Origin: Bacteroidaceae bacterium
Lineage (GTDB): Bacteria; Bacteroidota; Bacteroidia; Bacteroidales; Bacteroidaceae
Assembly: GCA_017503235.1 (NCBI GenBank)
Contig: JAFVTL010000135.1
Span: forward strand, 1-37,619
Direction: 5' to 3'
Length of the DNA stretch: 37,619 nt
Below, piece by piece: positions 7,735 to 16,661 of this stretch. The notes below the pieces were generated by a model, which saw only the letters and a program-made list of their open reading frames with translations, was not told the origin of the DNA and searched no databases. Each line of letters starts with the position of its first letter. The first letter of the stretch is position 1. Made by a program: the position numbers and the translations under genes.

Positions 7735-10236
7735 TTATTTCTTTTTCTTGAAGAGGTCGAGTGCTTTGTTCAGTACCTTGCCGGCCACTTCCTGCTTGGT
7801 GGGCTTGGTTTTGGCCGAGTCGGTGGCGGTGGTGTCCTTCTGGATGCCAAGGAGTTTGCTACCGAGGTCTTCGACGGCCTGCTTGGCGGCTTGCTTGGCC
7901 AGGCCTTCCATGTCGATGCCAACCTTAGGCGAGGTGAACGAGCCACCGATGGTCATGTCGACGGTGCCCAGCTTCGAGAGTTTGCCTACTGATTGGGGAA
8001 TGGTAATCTTGCCCACATAGTCGATGGTTTGGTCGAGGCCGGTACTTCCGCTCAGGTTCATGGCGTATTCGCCCAACTTGAGGTCGAAAGGCTTGGTGTT
8101 CACACGTCCGTCCTTGATGGTGAAGTCGATGGTAAGGTTCTTGACGTTGATGTCCTTGAGGCCGGGCTTCTTGACGATGTCGGCCACCTGGTCGATGACC
8201 TTCACACCACTTAGGTTGAGGTCGCTGGTAGAGAGCTTGCCGCTACCCTGCATGGTGGGGATGACGGGGCTCATCTGTTCGTCGAGTTGGGTGTCGATGT
8301 TCATCTGTCCCGAGAAGCTGCCCTTCAGTCCTTCGAAGATAGGTGCCAGTTGCTTCACCATGTCGAGCTCACGATAGGCGTCGGCAAAGGTGATGTCCTT
8401 CATGGCGAATCCGGCGTTGAGGCTGGCAGGTGCCTTGTCGGGGGTGGCATAGGCTCCGTTCACGGTCACACTACCTTCCATGGTGTTGAGTGCCAGGTTC
8501 TTCATGTTCACCTGTTGGTTCTTGACGATGAGTTGGCCTTTGAGGTTAGCGAACTTCATTCCGTCAAACAACACTTCCTTCATGTTGGCCTGCATCTGGA
8601 AATCGATGTTGTCGGGGATGCGGATGATGCCCATGGAGGTCGTGTCGGTAGTGGCCACGGCGGTGGTGTCGGTGGTCATGAAATCGTCGAGGTTCAAACG
8701 GTTGCTCTGCAAGTTGAGGGTACCTTTCAGGGTACTTCCCTTCAAGGCGAAAGCCATGTAGTTTTCAAAACGGCTGTCGAGGGTCAAGTCGTTTTCACCC
8801 AAACGGACGGTTGTTTCGCTCAGTTGCAGATAGCGGGGATTGAAGGTGAAGGTGGACTTCTGGATGTCTACATCGGGGATGTCCTTCATCTGAAGCTTCA
8901 TGTCGCTCAGACGGATGTTTCCTGAAGCCTGCACCTTGTCGTATTGTTCCTTTTCGATGTACGACATGCGTCCGTTCAAGGTCATGTCAGCATCGACAAG
9001 GCCATTGAGGGTCATGTCTTCCAACGGATAGACGTCCTTCACCTTGCCCAGATCGAGTTTGCCACGAGCCGAGGCATTGAAAGCAAGATCGGTCATCGGG
9101 TTGCTCACCTCGGCCGTGATGCTGAACGGATTGCCGGCCATGACGAAATTGAAGGGGTTGACCAGGATGGTGGTTGCATCGGCGGAGCCTCCTTCGTTCT
9201 TTACCAAGGCGGAGATGTTGATGCCGTTCACACCGGCGGGAAGTGACGGATAGCGGAACATGGCGTCCTTCACATCGAGCATTACCTCGAATCGAGGGAG
9301 GATGCTGTCGCCCACCATCGGGCCTTGTGCATAGGCGTTGAGGGTGGCTTTCCCATCGGTCTTCAGTCCTTCAAAGTCCTTGGCATAGATGGCTGGGATG
9401 AGCGAAAGCACTTCCTTGAAGCCCACTTCGTTAGTGTTCAGCTTCATGTCCATGTCCATATTTCCTTCTGGGGTCAATGCTACCCATCCGTCGATGCCTG
9501 CCTGGATGGCGTTCAGACGCAAAGAGTTCTTGTTCAGGGTGTAACGATTGTTGGCAAAGTCGGCCTGAATGTCCATATCGGCTTGGATGGTTGCTTCGTT
9601 CAGGAAGGCGATGCCGCCCATGACATAAGTGAGCGATGGGGTTTCGGCTTGCAGGTGGAGCAGACTTTCGTCGCTGGCGAAATCGCCCGAAAGGGTGGCG
9701 CCAAACTTCTTCATTTCAGCATACATTCCTGCTTGTCGATCGTCGTATATTAGGTTCATGTCCTTCACTCCCAGTTGGCGCAGCTTGATGCGGAAGGGTG
9801 CTGAGGTGGTGTCAGAAGCGGTTTCTTCGACTTCGTCGGAGGGTTTCATCACATCCCAGTTGGGTCGTCCGTCCTTGAGTACAATGGCACGGATGCTGGT
9901 GCGGTCGACCAGAATCGTGGAGATGTCGAATCCTTCGTCGCCAAAGAGCGAGAGTACATCGACTGTAGCGGTCAGTTCCTTAGCCTTGACCAACGTATCG
10001 TTTTCAAATTCTCCTACTCCCTTCAGCCAGAAATCCTCTAGTGTGAGTGAAGCTTTCGGAAAGTTGCTTATCAGACTGATGTCGAGGGTACTGAAGTCGA
10101 ATTGGGCGTTCAGCATCTTGTTTCCCTCCTGCTTGATGAGGGTTTCCACCTTTCCGCGGAATGCGAAAGGAAGAACGATGAGGAGCAATAGGAAGGCTCC
10201 TATTACAATCCCTGCAATTTTCAATGTTTTCTTCAT
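7735..10236 (-). CDS. AsmA-like protein
   Basis: The 833-aa protein opens with a single N-terminal membrane anchor (IAGIVIGAFLLLLIVLPFAF). A very long beta-rich periplasmic region follows, with the AsmA N-terminal pattern (FDFSTLDISLISNFPKASLT) and AsmA-type C-terminal repeats (GSGKLSTSDLNLSGVKVIDQ, VNTKPFDLKLGEYAMNLSGS, DYVGKITIPQ). The tail ends in a lysine-rich LDLFKKKK. AsmA-family proteins belong to the bridge-like lipid-transport superfamily and influence outer-membrane assembly and lipid homeostasis, so an envelope role is likely here. The precise cargo cannot be read from sequence. It lies between yjbQ and dus with gaps of 34 and 5 nt. Confidence 0.9.
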   Translation of the reverse strand: MKKTLKIAGIVIGAFLLLLIVLPFAFRGKVETLIKQEGNKMLNAQFDFSTLDISLISNFPKASLTLEDFWLKGVGEFENDTLVKAKELTATVDVLSLFGDEGFDISTILVDRTSIRAIVLKDGRPNWDVMKPSDEVEETASDTTSAPFRIKLRQLGVKDMNLIYDDRQAGMYAEMKKFGATLSGDFASDESLLHLQAETPSLTYVMGGIAFLNEATIQADMDIQADFANNRYTLNKNSLRLNAIQAGIDGWVALTPEGNMDMDMKLNTNEVGFKEVLSLIPAIYAKDFEGLKTDGKATLNAYAQGPMVGDSILPRFEVMLDVKDAMFRYPSLPAGVNGINISALVKNEGGSADATTILVNPFNFVMAGNPFSITAEVSNPMTDLAFNASARGKLDLGKVKDVYPLEDMTLNGLVDADMTLNGRMSYIEKEQYDKVQASGNIRLSDMKLQMKDIPDVDIQKSTFTFNPRYLQLSETTVRLGENDLTLDSRFENYMAFALKGSTLKGTLNLQSNRLNLDDFMTTDTTAVATTDTTSMGIIRIPDNIDFQMQANMKEVLFDGMKFANLKGQLIVKNQQVNMKNLALNTMEGSVTVNGAYATPDKAPASLNAGFAMKDITFADAYRELDMVKQLAPIFEGLKGSFSGQMNIDTQLDEQMSPVIPTMQGSGKLSTSDLNLSGVKVIDQVADIVKKPGLKDINVKNLTIDFTIKDGRVNTKPFDLKLGEYAMNLSGSTGLDQTIDYVGKITIPQSVGKLSKLGTVDMTIGGSFTSPKVGIDMEGLAKQAAKQAVEDLGSKLLGIQKDTTATDSAKTKPTKQEVAGKVLNKALDLFKKKK

Positions 10237-10270
10237 GGGTCGTTTATTGTTTATTGTTAGATATTAGGAT

Positions 10271-10684
10271 TCATTCACCCAGGATGGTTGCCACTACCCT
10301 ACGGCTTCCTCCATAGTTGCGGAACTCGCACAGGTAGATGCCTTGCCAGGTGCCCAGATTCAGGCGTCCGCCGCTGATGGGGATGGTGAGGCTCGGCCCG
10401 ATGATGCTCGACTTGGCATGGGCGGGCATGTCGTCAGCGCCTTCGAACGTGTGTTCGTAGTAGGGCTCACGTTCCTTCACCAAGTGGTTGAAGATGGATT
10501 CCATGTCGGTGCGTACGTCGGGGTCGGCATTTTCGTTGATGCTCAGCGCAGCACTGGTATGTTGGATGAAGAGGTTCAACAATCCCGTCTGAGGCAAGGC
10601 TGGAAGTTGGCGAAGCACTTCTTCGGTGACGAGGTGGAAACCTCTTGAACGTGCCCGAAGGCTGAATGTGGTTTGTTGTATCAT
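10271..10684 (-). CDS. yjbQ: YjbQ/UPF0047 family protein
   Basis: A compact 137-aa protein of the UPF0047 family. Diagnostic stretches are GLLNLFIQHTSAALSINENA, DPDVRTDMESIFNHLV, DDMPAHAKSSIIGPSLTIPI and LGTWQGIYLCEFR. The conserved histidines and aspartate/glutamate residues are those expected of the family's metal/phosphate site. Some members show weak thiamine-phosphate synthase activity in E. coli, but the true physiological role is unsettled. The protein is cytoplasmic, with no signal peptide. It sits within the minus-strand run, 32 nt after the ABC permease gene. Confidence 0.93.
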   Translation of the reverse strand: MIQQTTFSLRARSRGFHLVTEEVLRQLPALPQTGLLNLFIQHTSAALSINENADPDVRTDMESIFNHLVKEREPYYEHTFEGADDMPAHAKSSIIGPSLTIPISGGRLNLGTWQGIYLCEFRNYGGSRRVVATILGE

Positions 10685-10716
10685 GAGGAGTTATGCGTTA
10701 TGGTCGTTGTAAATCA

Positions 10717-11901
10717 TTAGAACAGGCTTTTCATTTTCCGATATATCAAGGTGGTGTTGATGGCCGATACGATGAGGAACAGGACGATTCCTGCACCGAT
10801 GGCCAACCAAGGTGCACCGGTATCGATGGGGAGCCCCATCTCGTCCATCAGGTTTGAATAGACGTGACGCACGAGGAGGACGATGGCGGTAGAAAGCACC
10901 AGCACCAGTCCGTTGAGAAGCACCGTCATGGCTTGATATGGAAACGCTACCTTGCGTGTGGAGTACCCGATGAGAAGGAGGTTCTCCAGCTTGTAGGTGT
11001 TCTTTTGCAGAAGCAGGAAGATGCTGAGCATGAGGATGTAGAGCGAAAGGATGCTGATGACAAGCCCTACCGAGAGCACGATGCCCACAATGATTCTCAG
11101 AAACCAGGCTGCCTTTCCGTTGTCCAACTTGTCGTTTTCGGTTTCATAGCCTTTGTCTTCAAAGAAACGGGCGATGCGTTCGTCGGTGGGATTGTTCACC
11201 TCAATAATGAGGCGTGAAGGTCCCTTCTGCTTGCCTTCCGCATATTGGGTATTGGCCCATTTCATGAATGCGTCAGGAACCAGGATGGTGTTCAGTCGGT
11301 TGGAGAAACCCACGATGCGCCCCTTGTAGTTGTCCCTCTTACCCTTTCCCGCAATGCGGATGTCGAGGCTGATGGTGCCCATCAGTCCTTCAGATATCTG
11401 AGGAAGACTCCGGCTCTGGGCAAAACCGAAGTTATAGAGATTGAGATAGTTGCGAGGGATGATGATGGGGATGGTCCCGTCGCCGGGCGTAAAGCGCCAT
11501 TTGTCGGTTTCGATATCGACAAATTCATCGGGTACCGATTCGAAGAACATGGCCGTAGACATCTGTATACCTTCAATCCCCAATCCGGCCGAAACCTGGA
11601 AATGTGAAGAAGTGAACGGGCCTACACTTTCGGTGAAGGGCTGTTCCTTAACTTCCTCAATATCAACATTGGAGAACTGGTTGCTTCGACCAAGGAATGA
11701 ACCCAACGTGCTGACTTTCTTGCTCACTACGATGTAGTCTTTCTTCAGGAAGCTGTCCGACTGGGTGAAGATGGGCAACACATCGTTGTAGAACTGGATG
11801 CCCAGCAACACGATGACCATACCACAGAGGTTGGCCAGGAAGAATCCGGCCAGTTGTGCCACGCTGATGTGGTGGCGAAGGAGTTTCCATATCAGTTTCA
11901 T
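10717..11901 (-). CDS. ABC transporter permease, FtsX/MacB-like topology
   Basis: The 394-aa protein has one N-terminal TM helix (about residues 16-36, VAQLAGFFLANLCGMVIVLL), an extracytoplasmic domain of about 230 residues, and three C-terminal TM helices (about 270-297, 318-345, 360-382). This is the type VII (FtsX/LolC/MacB) layout, whose members transduce ATP hydrolysis into periplasmic mechanical work rather than moving solutes through a pore. Its ATG overlaps the stop of the ATPase gene (ATGA, 11898-11901), which indicates translational coupling and supports a two-component complex. The sequence is not close to LolCDE or FtsX signatures, and the substrate is unknown. Confidence 0.85.
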   Translation of the reverse strand: MKLIWKLLRHHISVAQLAGFFLANLCGMVIVLLGIQFYNDVLPIFTQSDSFLKKDYIVVSKKVSTLGSFLGRSNQFSNVDIEEVKEQPFTESVGPFTSSHFQVSAGLGIEGIQMSTAMFFESVPDEFVDIETDKWRFTPGDGTIPIIIPRNYLNLYNFGFAQSRSLPQISEGLMGTISLDIRIAGKGKRDNYKGRIVGFSNRLNTILVPDAFMKWANTQYAEGKQKGPSRLIIEVNNPTDERIARFFEDKGYETENDKLDNGKAAWFLRIIVGIVLSVGLVISILSLYILMLSIFLLLQKNTYKLENLLLIGYSTRKVAFPYQAMTVLLNGLVLVLSTAIVLLVRHVYSNLMDEMGLPIDTGAPWLAIGAGIVLFLIVSAINTTLIYRKMKSLF

Positions 11902-12542
11902 AGCTTCCAGATTTGTTGGTAATCCATATTCAGATGCTTGCCGATGGAGGTGACTATCACGCCGGCTTCCTGACGGGTGGCTTCTTCTTGTAGCAAGGAG
12001 GCCATGATGTCAGCATTCGTGTCATCGAGGTGGCTGGTAGGCTCGTCGAGGAAGATGAAGTCGAACGGTTGGCAGAGGGCGCGTATCAAGGCTACTCGTT
12101 GTTGCTGTCCGAACGACATGCGTCCGACGGGTGACTGCATCTTGTCGGCTATGTCCAGCCTTTCAAACCATTCCTTTATCTCGTTCTTGCTCTTGAAACC
12201 GGTCAGCGAATTCTTGATTTGTACATTCTCCCATGCGGTTAATTCGGCAAAAAGACGCAGCTCCTGAAAGAGCATGCTGATGGATTTCTTCCGGATTTCT
12301 GTCCATTCGTTCATGCCCAGACTCCGGATGTTCTTTCCATCGAATCCGATGATGCCTTGATAGTCGTCTCTATATCCATATATGTAGCTGCATAACGATG
12401 ATTTGCCGCTTCCCGAACTGGCTTCAATCAGGATGGATTGGCCACGTTGCAGCTCGATGTGGCGGTGCCATACATCGGATACAATGCTATCCCTACCGGC
12501 AAAGGCTTGTGGAAGGGTCTGTTGTAGGGTGATGGTATTCAT
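11898..12542 (-). CDS. ABC transporter ATP-binding protein, LolD/MacB-like
   Basis: I place the start at 12542 (MNTITLQQTLPQAF; 214 aa), where the ATG overlaps the TGA of the DUF4836 gene. An upstream in-frame extension would lie wholly inside that gene. Walker A is ASSGSGKSSLCSYIYG, the Q-loop is SMLFQELRLF, the signature is MSFGQQQRVALIRAL (a variant of LSGGQ with Phe at position 3) and Walker B is FIFLDEPTSHLDD. The size and the H-region at the C-terminus fit the small ATPases that pair with FtsX-type permeases. Its partner is the coupled downstream permease. Confidence 0.93.
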   Translation of the reverse strand: MNTITLQQTLPQAFAGRDSIVSDVWHRHIELQRGQSILIEASSGSGKSSLCSYIYGYRDDYQGIIGFDGKNIRSLGMNEWTEIRKKSISMLFQELRLFAELTAWENVQIKNSLTGFKSKNEIKEWFERLDIADKMQSPVGRMSFGQQQRVALIRALCQPFDFIFLDEPTSHLDDTNADIMASLLQEEATRQEAGVIVTSIGKHLNMDYQQIWKL

Positions 12543-14074
12543 AGTTTTTCGAGGGTTTTTACCAAAGTCTCGAGTACGTTGGCACGTTTGTCCTTCATCT
12601 GTATGTCGAGTGTGAACTTCTCCCATTCCTGAGCGTTCAGGACGATGTCTTCACATCCTCCGGTCAGTAAGTCAATGAGTTTCCAAGTTTCCTTGCCCGC
12701 CAAGGTGTGTGCAGCATAGGGATTTTCCCTCATTTCATCCATCAGGCTGGCTGCATTGATGACTCCAATCAGTCGGTTCTTGCGAGCTTCTGATGCCCAT
12801 GGACGATTGTCGAGCGACACTCCGTAGGTTCGGCCGGCTTCTTCGGCCAAGGTGTGACGGTTGGTGATGTAGAGCACGTCATTCTTCACACCAAACCAGT
12901 GAATGCCCAGATAGCTCTTCAGGGCGTATTGGTTGGGGGCTGTGTCGTACAAAGCTACCTGTCCGCCAGACATGGCCAATAACGGTCGAAGTTCCTCAAA
13001 AGTTTCAAGGAATTGGTCGTTGGTTACTTGAGCATAAGCTATCCATCCTCCGTTCAGGAAGGATTGCATCCCGATGCTCACATCGCCGATTATCGATGCG
13101 AAGATTCGTTCGATGTCGATGGGCAATGGTGGGTTTTGCATAAATTGACGGATGGAAGGATTCTGGCAAAGGGTATTGTAGATGGTTTTTCCATCCATGT
13201 TCACCCCTGCCCAAGTCATGCTCTTGCCCGGATAGGCATTCATGAATTTTCCTTGGATGGGCATCGTCATCTTGTCCATTGATTGGTAGAAGGCTTGTAC
13301 GGCGGGGTTCTTGGTGGCATCTTTGGCCTCGATTTGGATGAGACCCTTTTCGAATCGGATGTTGACCAAATGGCGGATGTCTTCCAAGCGGATGTCGGCA
13401 GGTAGTCCCATGCGCAAGAAAGTAGTCCATTGGTCGGGTATCAGACTGAAGTCCGTCAGCAGACAGATGTCGGCATCAGAAGAAGCCAGACGCGAGTAAT
13501 CACTGGAGGAAGCAAACCCCTCTCCTTCTTGTTGGCGCATGAGTGACAAGAGGGTTCCCTTGATATTTTCGGCTCCTCCCGTACGGTTGTGCATGGCCAG
13601 GAAAGTGCCGTTATTGAATGCACAAAGTGTATTCCCCATTTGTGTCCATCGGCATCCGCTCTCTTCCGTCAGGGTGTTGCAGAGATGCGATTCTTCCAAC
13701 AAGTTGAACATCTTCTCCAACTTTCCTTCGTTTTTCACTTTGGCCACCAGGCCGATGGCATTGGCGTGTGGCGTGGCGAAGACATACACCTTATCCGAAA
13801 AGGAAAGTCCCGTTTCCGATGGGTCTTCCACAATCTGGCGTGCAAACCGGGCTGCATCATCCGGCAGGCTTTCTTGAATGAGTCCACCTATCTTTTCTTC
13901 AATGCTTTGTGTATTTCCGTTTCCCAAACCACCCTTGAGAGCCATGGCTTGCAAGTCGGCCGATAACATCAGCGATGCATCCTTGGGCAAGGCGTTGGTA
14001 TATTCCGTATGGGGTGAGCATGCGTACATGAAGCATGCTGCTATGACCATCCCAATCGTTTTCCATCCTTTCAT
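12539..14074 (-). CDS. DUF4836-family lipoprotein
   Basis: The 511-aa protein starts with a lipoprotein signal peptide (IGMVIAACFMYAC). It continues EYTNALPKDASLMLSADLQA, the characteristic opening of the Bacteroidetes DUF4836 family. The rest alternates beta-rich segments such as DKVYVFATPHANAIGLVAKV and NGGWIAYAQVTNDQFLETFE, with no recognisable catalytic motif. The function of the family is unknown. It is translationally coupled to an FtsX-type ABC pair (4-nt overlap with the ATPase gene), so it could be the periplasmic or outer-membrane-facing partner of that transporter. That link is inferred from gene order only. Confidence 0.8.
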   Translation of the reverse strand: MKGWKTIGMVIAACFMYACSPHTEYTNALPKDASLMLSADLQAMALKGGLGNGNTQSIEEKIGGLIQESLPDDAARFARQIVEDPSETGLSFSDKVYVFATPHANAIGLVAKVKNEGKLEKMFNLLEESHLCNTLTEESGCRWTQMGNTLCAFNNGTFLAMHNRTGGAENIKGTLLSLMRQQEGEGFASSSDYSRLASSDADICLLTDFSLIPDQWTTFLRMGLPADIRLEDIRHLVNIRFEKGLIQIEAKDATKNPAVQAFYQSMDKMTMPIQGKFMNAYPGKSMTWAGVNMDGKTIYNTLCQNPSIRQFMQNPPLPIDIERIFASIIGDVSIGMQSFLNGGWIAYAQVTNDQFLETFEELRPLLAMSGGQVALYDTAPNQYALKSYLGIHWFGVKNDVLYITNRHTLAEEAGRTYGVSLDNRPWASEARKNRLIGVINAASLMDEMRENPYAAHTLAGKETWKLIDLLTGGCEDIVLNAQEWEKFTLDIQMKDKRANVLETLVKTLEKL

Positions 14075-14080
14075 ATCGTC

Positions 14081-14782
14081 TTATTTTTGATTGAACAGGT
14101 TCAAAGTGTGTATAGCCACAAGGGAGGCGGTTTCGGTACGCAGACGTGATTTGCCGAGGCTTATGGGTTGGAAACCTGCTTCGATGGCCTTTGCCACTTC
14201 TTCTTCGCTGAAATCTCCCTCAGGACCTATCAGGATGAGGGCATCCTGACCTGGTACAATCGCTTCCTTCAACAATTTCTTGTCGCCTTCGTGGCAATGA
14301 CAGATGAATTTCTGTCCTTTGAAGTCTTGAGTGATGAATTTGCCGAAGTCGGTCATTTCGTTTAGTACCGGCTTATTGGGCTTGAGCGATTGCTTGATGG
14401 CCGATACGAGTATCTTTTCGACGCGTTCGGTCTTGATTACCTTTCTTTCCGAATAGCGTGTGCTCAGGAAGGTCAATTCGTCAAATCCTATTTCTGTAGC
14501 CTTCTCGGCCAACCACTCGGTGCGGTCCATATTCTTGGTGGGTGCCATGGCCAGGTGCAGCCATCCGTCCCATCCCTTTTCTGGAGTGGTGGTTTCAAGA
14601 ATCTTGACTTGGCATCGTTTGCCTGTTGCGGCACTGATGACCGCTTTGTGGAAATTTCCTTTTCCATCGGTCAAGGTCACTTCATCACCTATGCCAAGGC
14701 GCAATACGCGGAGGCAATGACCGGCTTCTTCCTCGGGCAATTCGGGATTGGTGTCTATGTCGGGTGTATAGAATACGTGCAT
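14081..14782 (-). CDS. rsmE: 16S rRNA (uracil-1498-N3)-methyltransferase RsmE
   Basis: A 233-aa SPOUT-class, SAM-dependent methyltransferase that modifies U1498 of 16S rRNA in the assembled 30S subunit. An N-terminal PUA-like domain (GHCLRVLRLGIGDEVTLTDG) precedes the catalytic domain. Diagnostic trefoil-knot motifs are LILIGPEGDFSEEEVAKA and ISLGKSRLRTETASLVA. Earlier conserved parts are LAMAPTKNMDRTEWLAEKAT and ERKVIKTERVEKI. Length and motif order are normal. It starts 12 nt after the bifunctional nuclease gene and ends 6 nt before the DUF4836 gene. Confidence 0.96.
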   Translation of the reverse strand: MHVFYTPDIDTNPELPEEEAGHCLRVLRLGIGDEVTLTDGKGNFHKAVISAATGKRCQVKILETTTPEKGWDGWLHLAMAPTKNMDRTEWLAEKATEIGFDELTFLSTRYSERKVIKTERVEKILVSAIKQSLKPNKPVLNEMTDFGKFITQDFKGQKFICHCHEGDKKLLKEAIVPGQDALILIGPEGDFSEEEVAKAIEAGFQPISLGKSRLRTETASLVAIHTLNLFNQK

Positions 14783-14794
14783 ATCAATGAGTGC

Positions 14795-15367
14795 TTAGGG
14801 TTCGTTTTCTGTTTGTTGTTCTTCCTCCCGACGCTTGATTTCATCGCGTAGTTTGGAGGCTTGTTCGTAGTTTTCGTTCTCAACAGCTTTTTGAAGCGCT
14901 TCTTTGAGCATATCCAGGCTTATCATGTTGATGGTGACAGAGAAGGCCCCGTTTCCCATGTCGCGCAGAAATTCCTTGTCCATGATTTCGCGGAGGATAA
15001 AGATGGGGCATCCGCTTCGCAAGGCCAGTGCGATGGCATCGGAGGTGCGTGAATCTATCTGGATTTCCTCCCCGTCCTTTTCGAGGAAGAGGTAGGAATA
15101 GAAGACTCCGTCCTTGACACGGTAAATCTGTACTTTCTTCAGCTGGGCTCCCAATTGTCCGGCTAAGGAAAGGAAAAGGTCGTGTGTGAGAGGGCGTGGA
15201 GCCCGGTATTGCACCATGGCTACCTTGATGGCTTGCGCTTCGAGATGTCCGATGATGATGGGAAGCTTTCTTCCCTCACCTTCCACTTCCTCCAACACGA
15301 GTGCGTAGGCATCGGCCGGTTGGAGGGTGGTCGACATACCATGTATTTTCAGTTCGATTTCTTGCAT
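14795..15367 (-). CDS. Bifunctional nuclease (DUF151) family protein with UVR motif
   Basis: I take the start at 15367 (MQEIELKIHGMSTTLQ; 190 aa), where the conserved family N-terminus begins. A longer in-frame version would lie inside the transporter gene. The DUF151/BFN domain shows YALVLEEVEGEGRKLPIIIG, EAQAIKVAM, IDSRTSDAIALALRSGCPIF and a C-terminal UvrB/UvrC-type motif (ALQKAVENENYEQASKLRDE). Plant BFN members were described as having DNase and RNase activity. In bacteria the role is not firmly known. Its first 19 nt overlap the 3-prime end of the upstream transporter gene, so it is very likely co-expressed. Confidence 0.9.
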   Translation of the reverse strand: MQEIELKIHGMSTTLQPADAYALVLEEVEGEGRKLPIIIGHLEAQAIKVAMVQYRAPRPLTHDLFLSLAGQLGAQLKKVQIYRVKDGVFYSYLFLEKDGEEIQIDSRTSDAIALALRSGCPIFILREIMDKEFLRDMGNGAFSVTINMISLDMLKEALQKAVENENYEQASKLRDEIKRREEEQQTENEP

Positions 15368-16626
15368 GATTCTGTTGCTTGGTTTTCTGTTTGCTCGTGC
15401 TTGTATTTGAAGAAGATGACAAAGAGCACGGCTACTACCAGTGCGTAGCCGGCAAATATCATCCATGCCTGACTCCATCCTTCGGTTTGTGGCGAGGTGG
15501 AAGTCATGTCCACGTAGTGGTTGACTACCATTTGTGCACCGAGGTTACCCAGGGTGGCCCCTATCCCGTTTGTCATGAGTACGAACAATCCTTGTGCGCT
15601 GGAGCGTATGGATAGGTCGGTTTCCTTGTTGACAAATAACGATCCCGATATGTTGAAGAAGTCGAATGCCACTCCATATACCAGCATCGAAAGGACGAAC
15701 ATCCATACTCCGTTTCCTGGGTTTCCCCACCCGAACAGGGCGAATCGCAAAGCCCAACATAGCATGGCTATGAGCATGACGCGCTTGATACCCCATTTCC
15801 TCAATGCAAAGGGAATGAGAAGGATGCAGAAGGTTTCGGACATCTGGGAGAGCGAGATGAGGGCGTTGGCGTGTTGCACTCCAAAGGTACCTGCATATTC
15901 GGGGATGGACTTGAAACTGCTGAGGAATGGGTTGGCATATCCGTTGGTTATCTGTAGGCAGATGCCCAGAAGGCCTGAGAACAGGAAGAATATGGCCATT
16001 CGTCGTTGCTTGAACAGGCTGAAGGCACGCAATCCCCATGCGTCAGCCATGCTCTTACGGGTATTGTTGACGGGACATGTAGGCAGGGTAAGCGCGTAGA
16101 TAGCCGTGATTATCCCGATTGTTCCGCTTAAATAGAACTGGCGGCTATCGGCTTGAAAGCCCATGAGGTCGGTGATGAGCATCGTGCAGATGAAGCCCAC
16201 CGTTCCCCAGAAACGGATGGAGGGGAATGCCTTCATGGGGTCCTTACCCGTTTTCTCGAGTGCTGTATAGGCTACGGAATTGGATAAGGCTAATGTAGGC
16301 ATGAAGAACCCGATAGCAAGCGTATAGAGGGTTATCAGGGTGCCAAAGGCTTCTCCACCTGTGGTAAGACCGATGTAACCCATGGCTATCTTTGCCAGGG
16401 CGCTCATGAAATGGCAGAGTGAAAGCATCTTCTCGGCAGGTATCCAACGATCGGCCACTATACCCATGAGGGCTGGCATGAAAAGGGCCGTCACGCCTTG
16501 CATGGCATAGAAATAGCCTATTTGGGCTCCCATGCCTGCTCCTACGAGATAGGTTCCCATGGAGATGAGGTAAGCGCCCCATACTCCAAATTCAAGGAAG
16601 CTGAGTAATGATAACCTGAATTTCAT
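15349..16626 (-). CDS. Nucleoside permease, NupG/XapB-type MFS transporter
   Basis: This 425-aa major facilitator has about 12 predicted TM helices and starts directly with MKFRLSLLSFLEFGVWGAYL. Segments typical of the nucleoside:H+ symporter family are ALFMPALMGIVADRWIPAEK, PSIRFWGTVGFICTMLITD, YGVAFDFFNISGSLFVNKET and SAQGLFVLMTNGIGATLGN. It should import nucleosides across the inner membrane with protons. Specificity for purine or pyrimidine nucleosides cannot be told. The restriction endonuclease gene lies 35 nt upstream on the same strand with no terminator visible between, so they may share a transcript. Confidence 0.9.
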   Translation of the reverse strand: MKFRLSLLSFLEFGVWGAYLISMGTYLVGAGMGAQIGYFYAMQGVTALFMPALMGIVADRWIPAEKMLSLCHFMSALAKIAMGYIGLTTGGEAFGTLITLYTLAIGFFMPTLALSNSVAYTALEKTGKDPMKAFPSIRFWGTVGFICTMLITDLMGFQADSRQFYLSGTIGIITAIYALTLPTCPVNNTRKSMADAWGLRAFSLFKQRRMAIFFLFSGLLGICLQITNGYANPFLSSFKSIPEYAGTFGVQHANALISLSQMSETFCILLIPFALRKWGIKRVMLIAMLCWALRFALFGWGNPGNGVWMFVLSMLVYGVAFDFFNISGSLFVNKETDLSIRSSAQGLFVLMTNGIGATLGNLGAQMVVNHYVDMTSTSPQTEGWSQAWMIFAGYALVVAVLFVIFFKYKHEQTENQATESCKKSN

Positions 16627-16661
16627 GGATGGTCTCTTTGGTTTTTTGTTCTTTCTGTCCG

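Noticed and set aside
11898..12626. 28-residue N-terminal extension of the ABC ATPase
   Set aside because: The extension is read out of the 3-prime end of the DUF4836 gene. The ATG at 12542 gives a normal ATPase N-terminus and an ATGA overlap.
14795..15478. Long form of the bifunctional nuclease starting at 15478
   Set aside because: The first 37 residues are out-of-frame transporter sequence. The family N-terminus starts at 15367.
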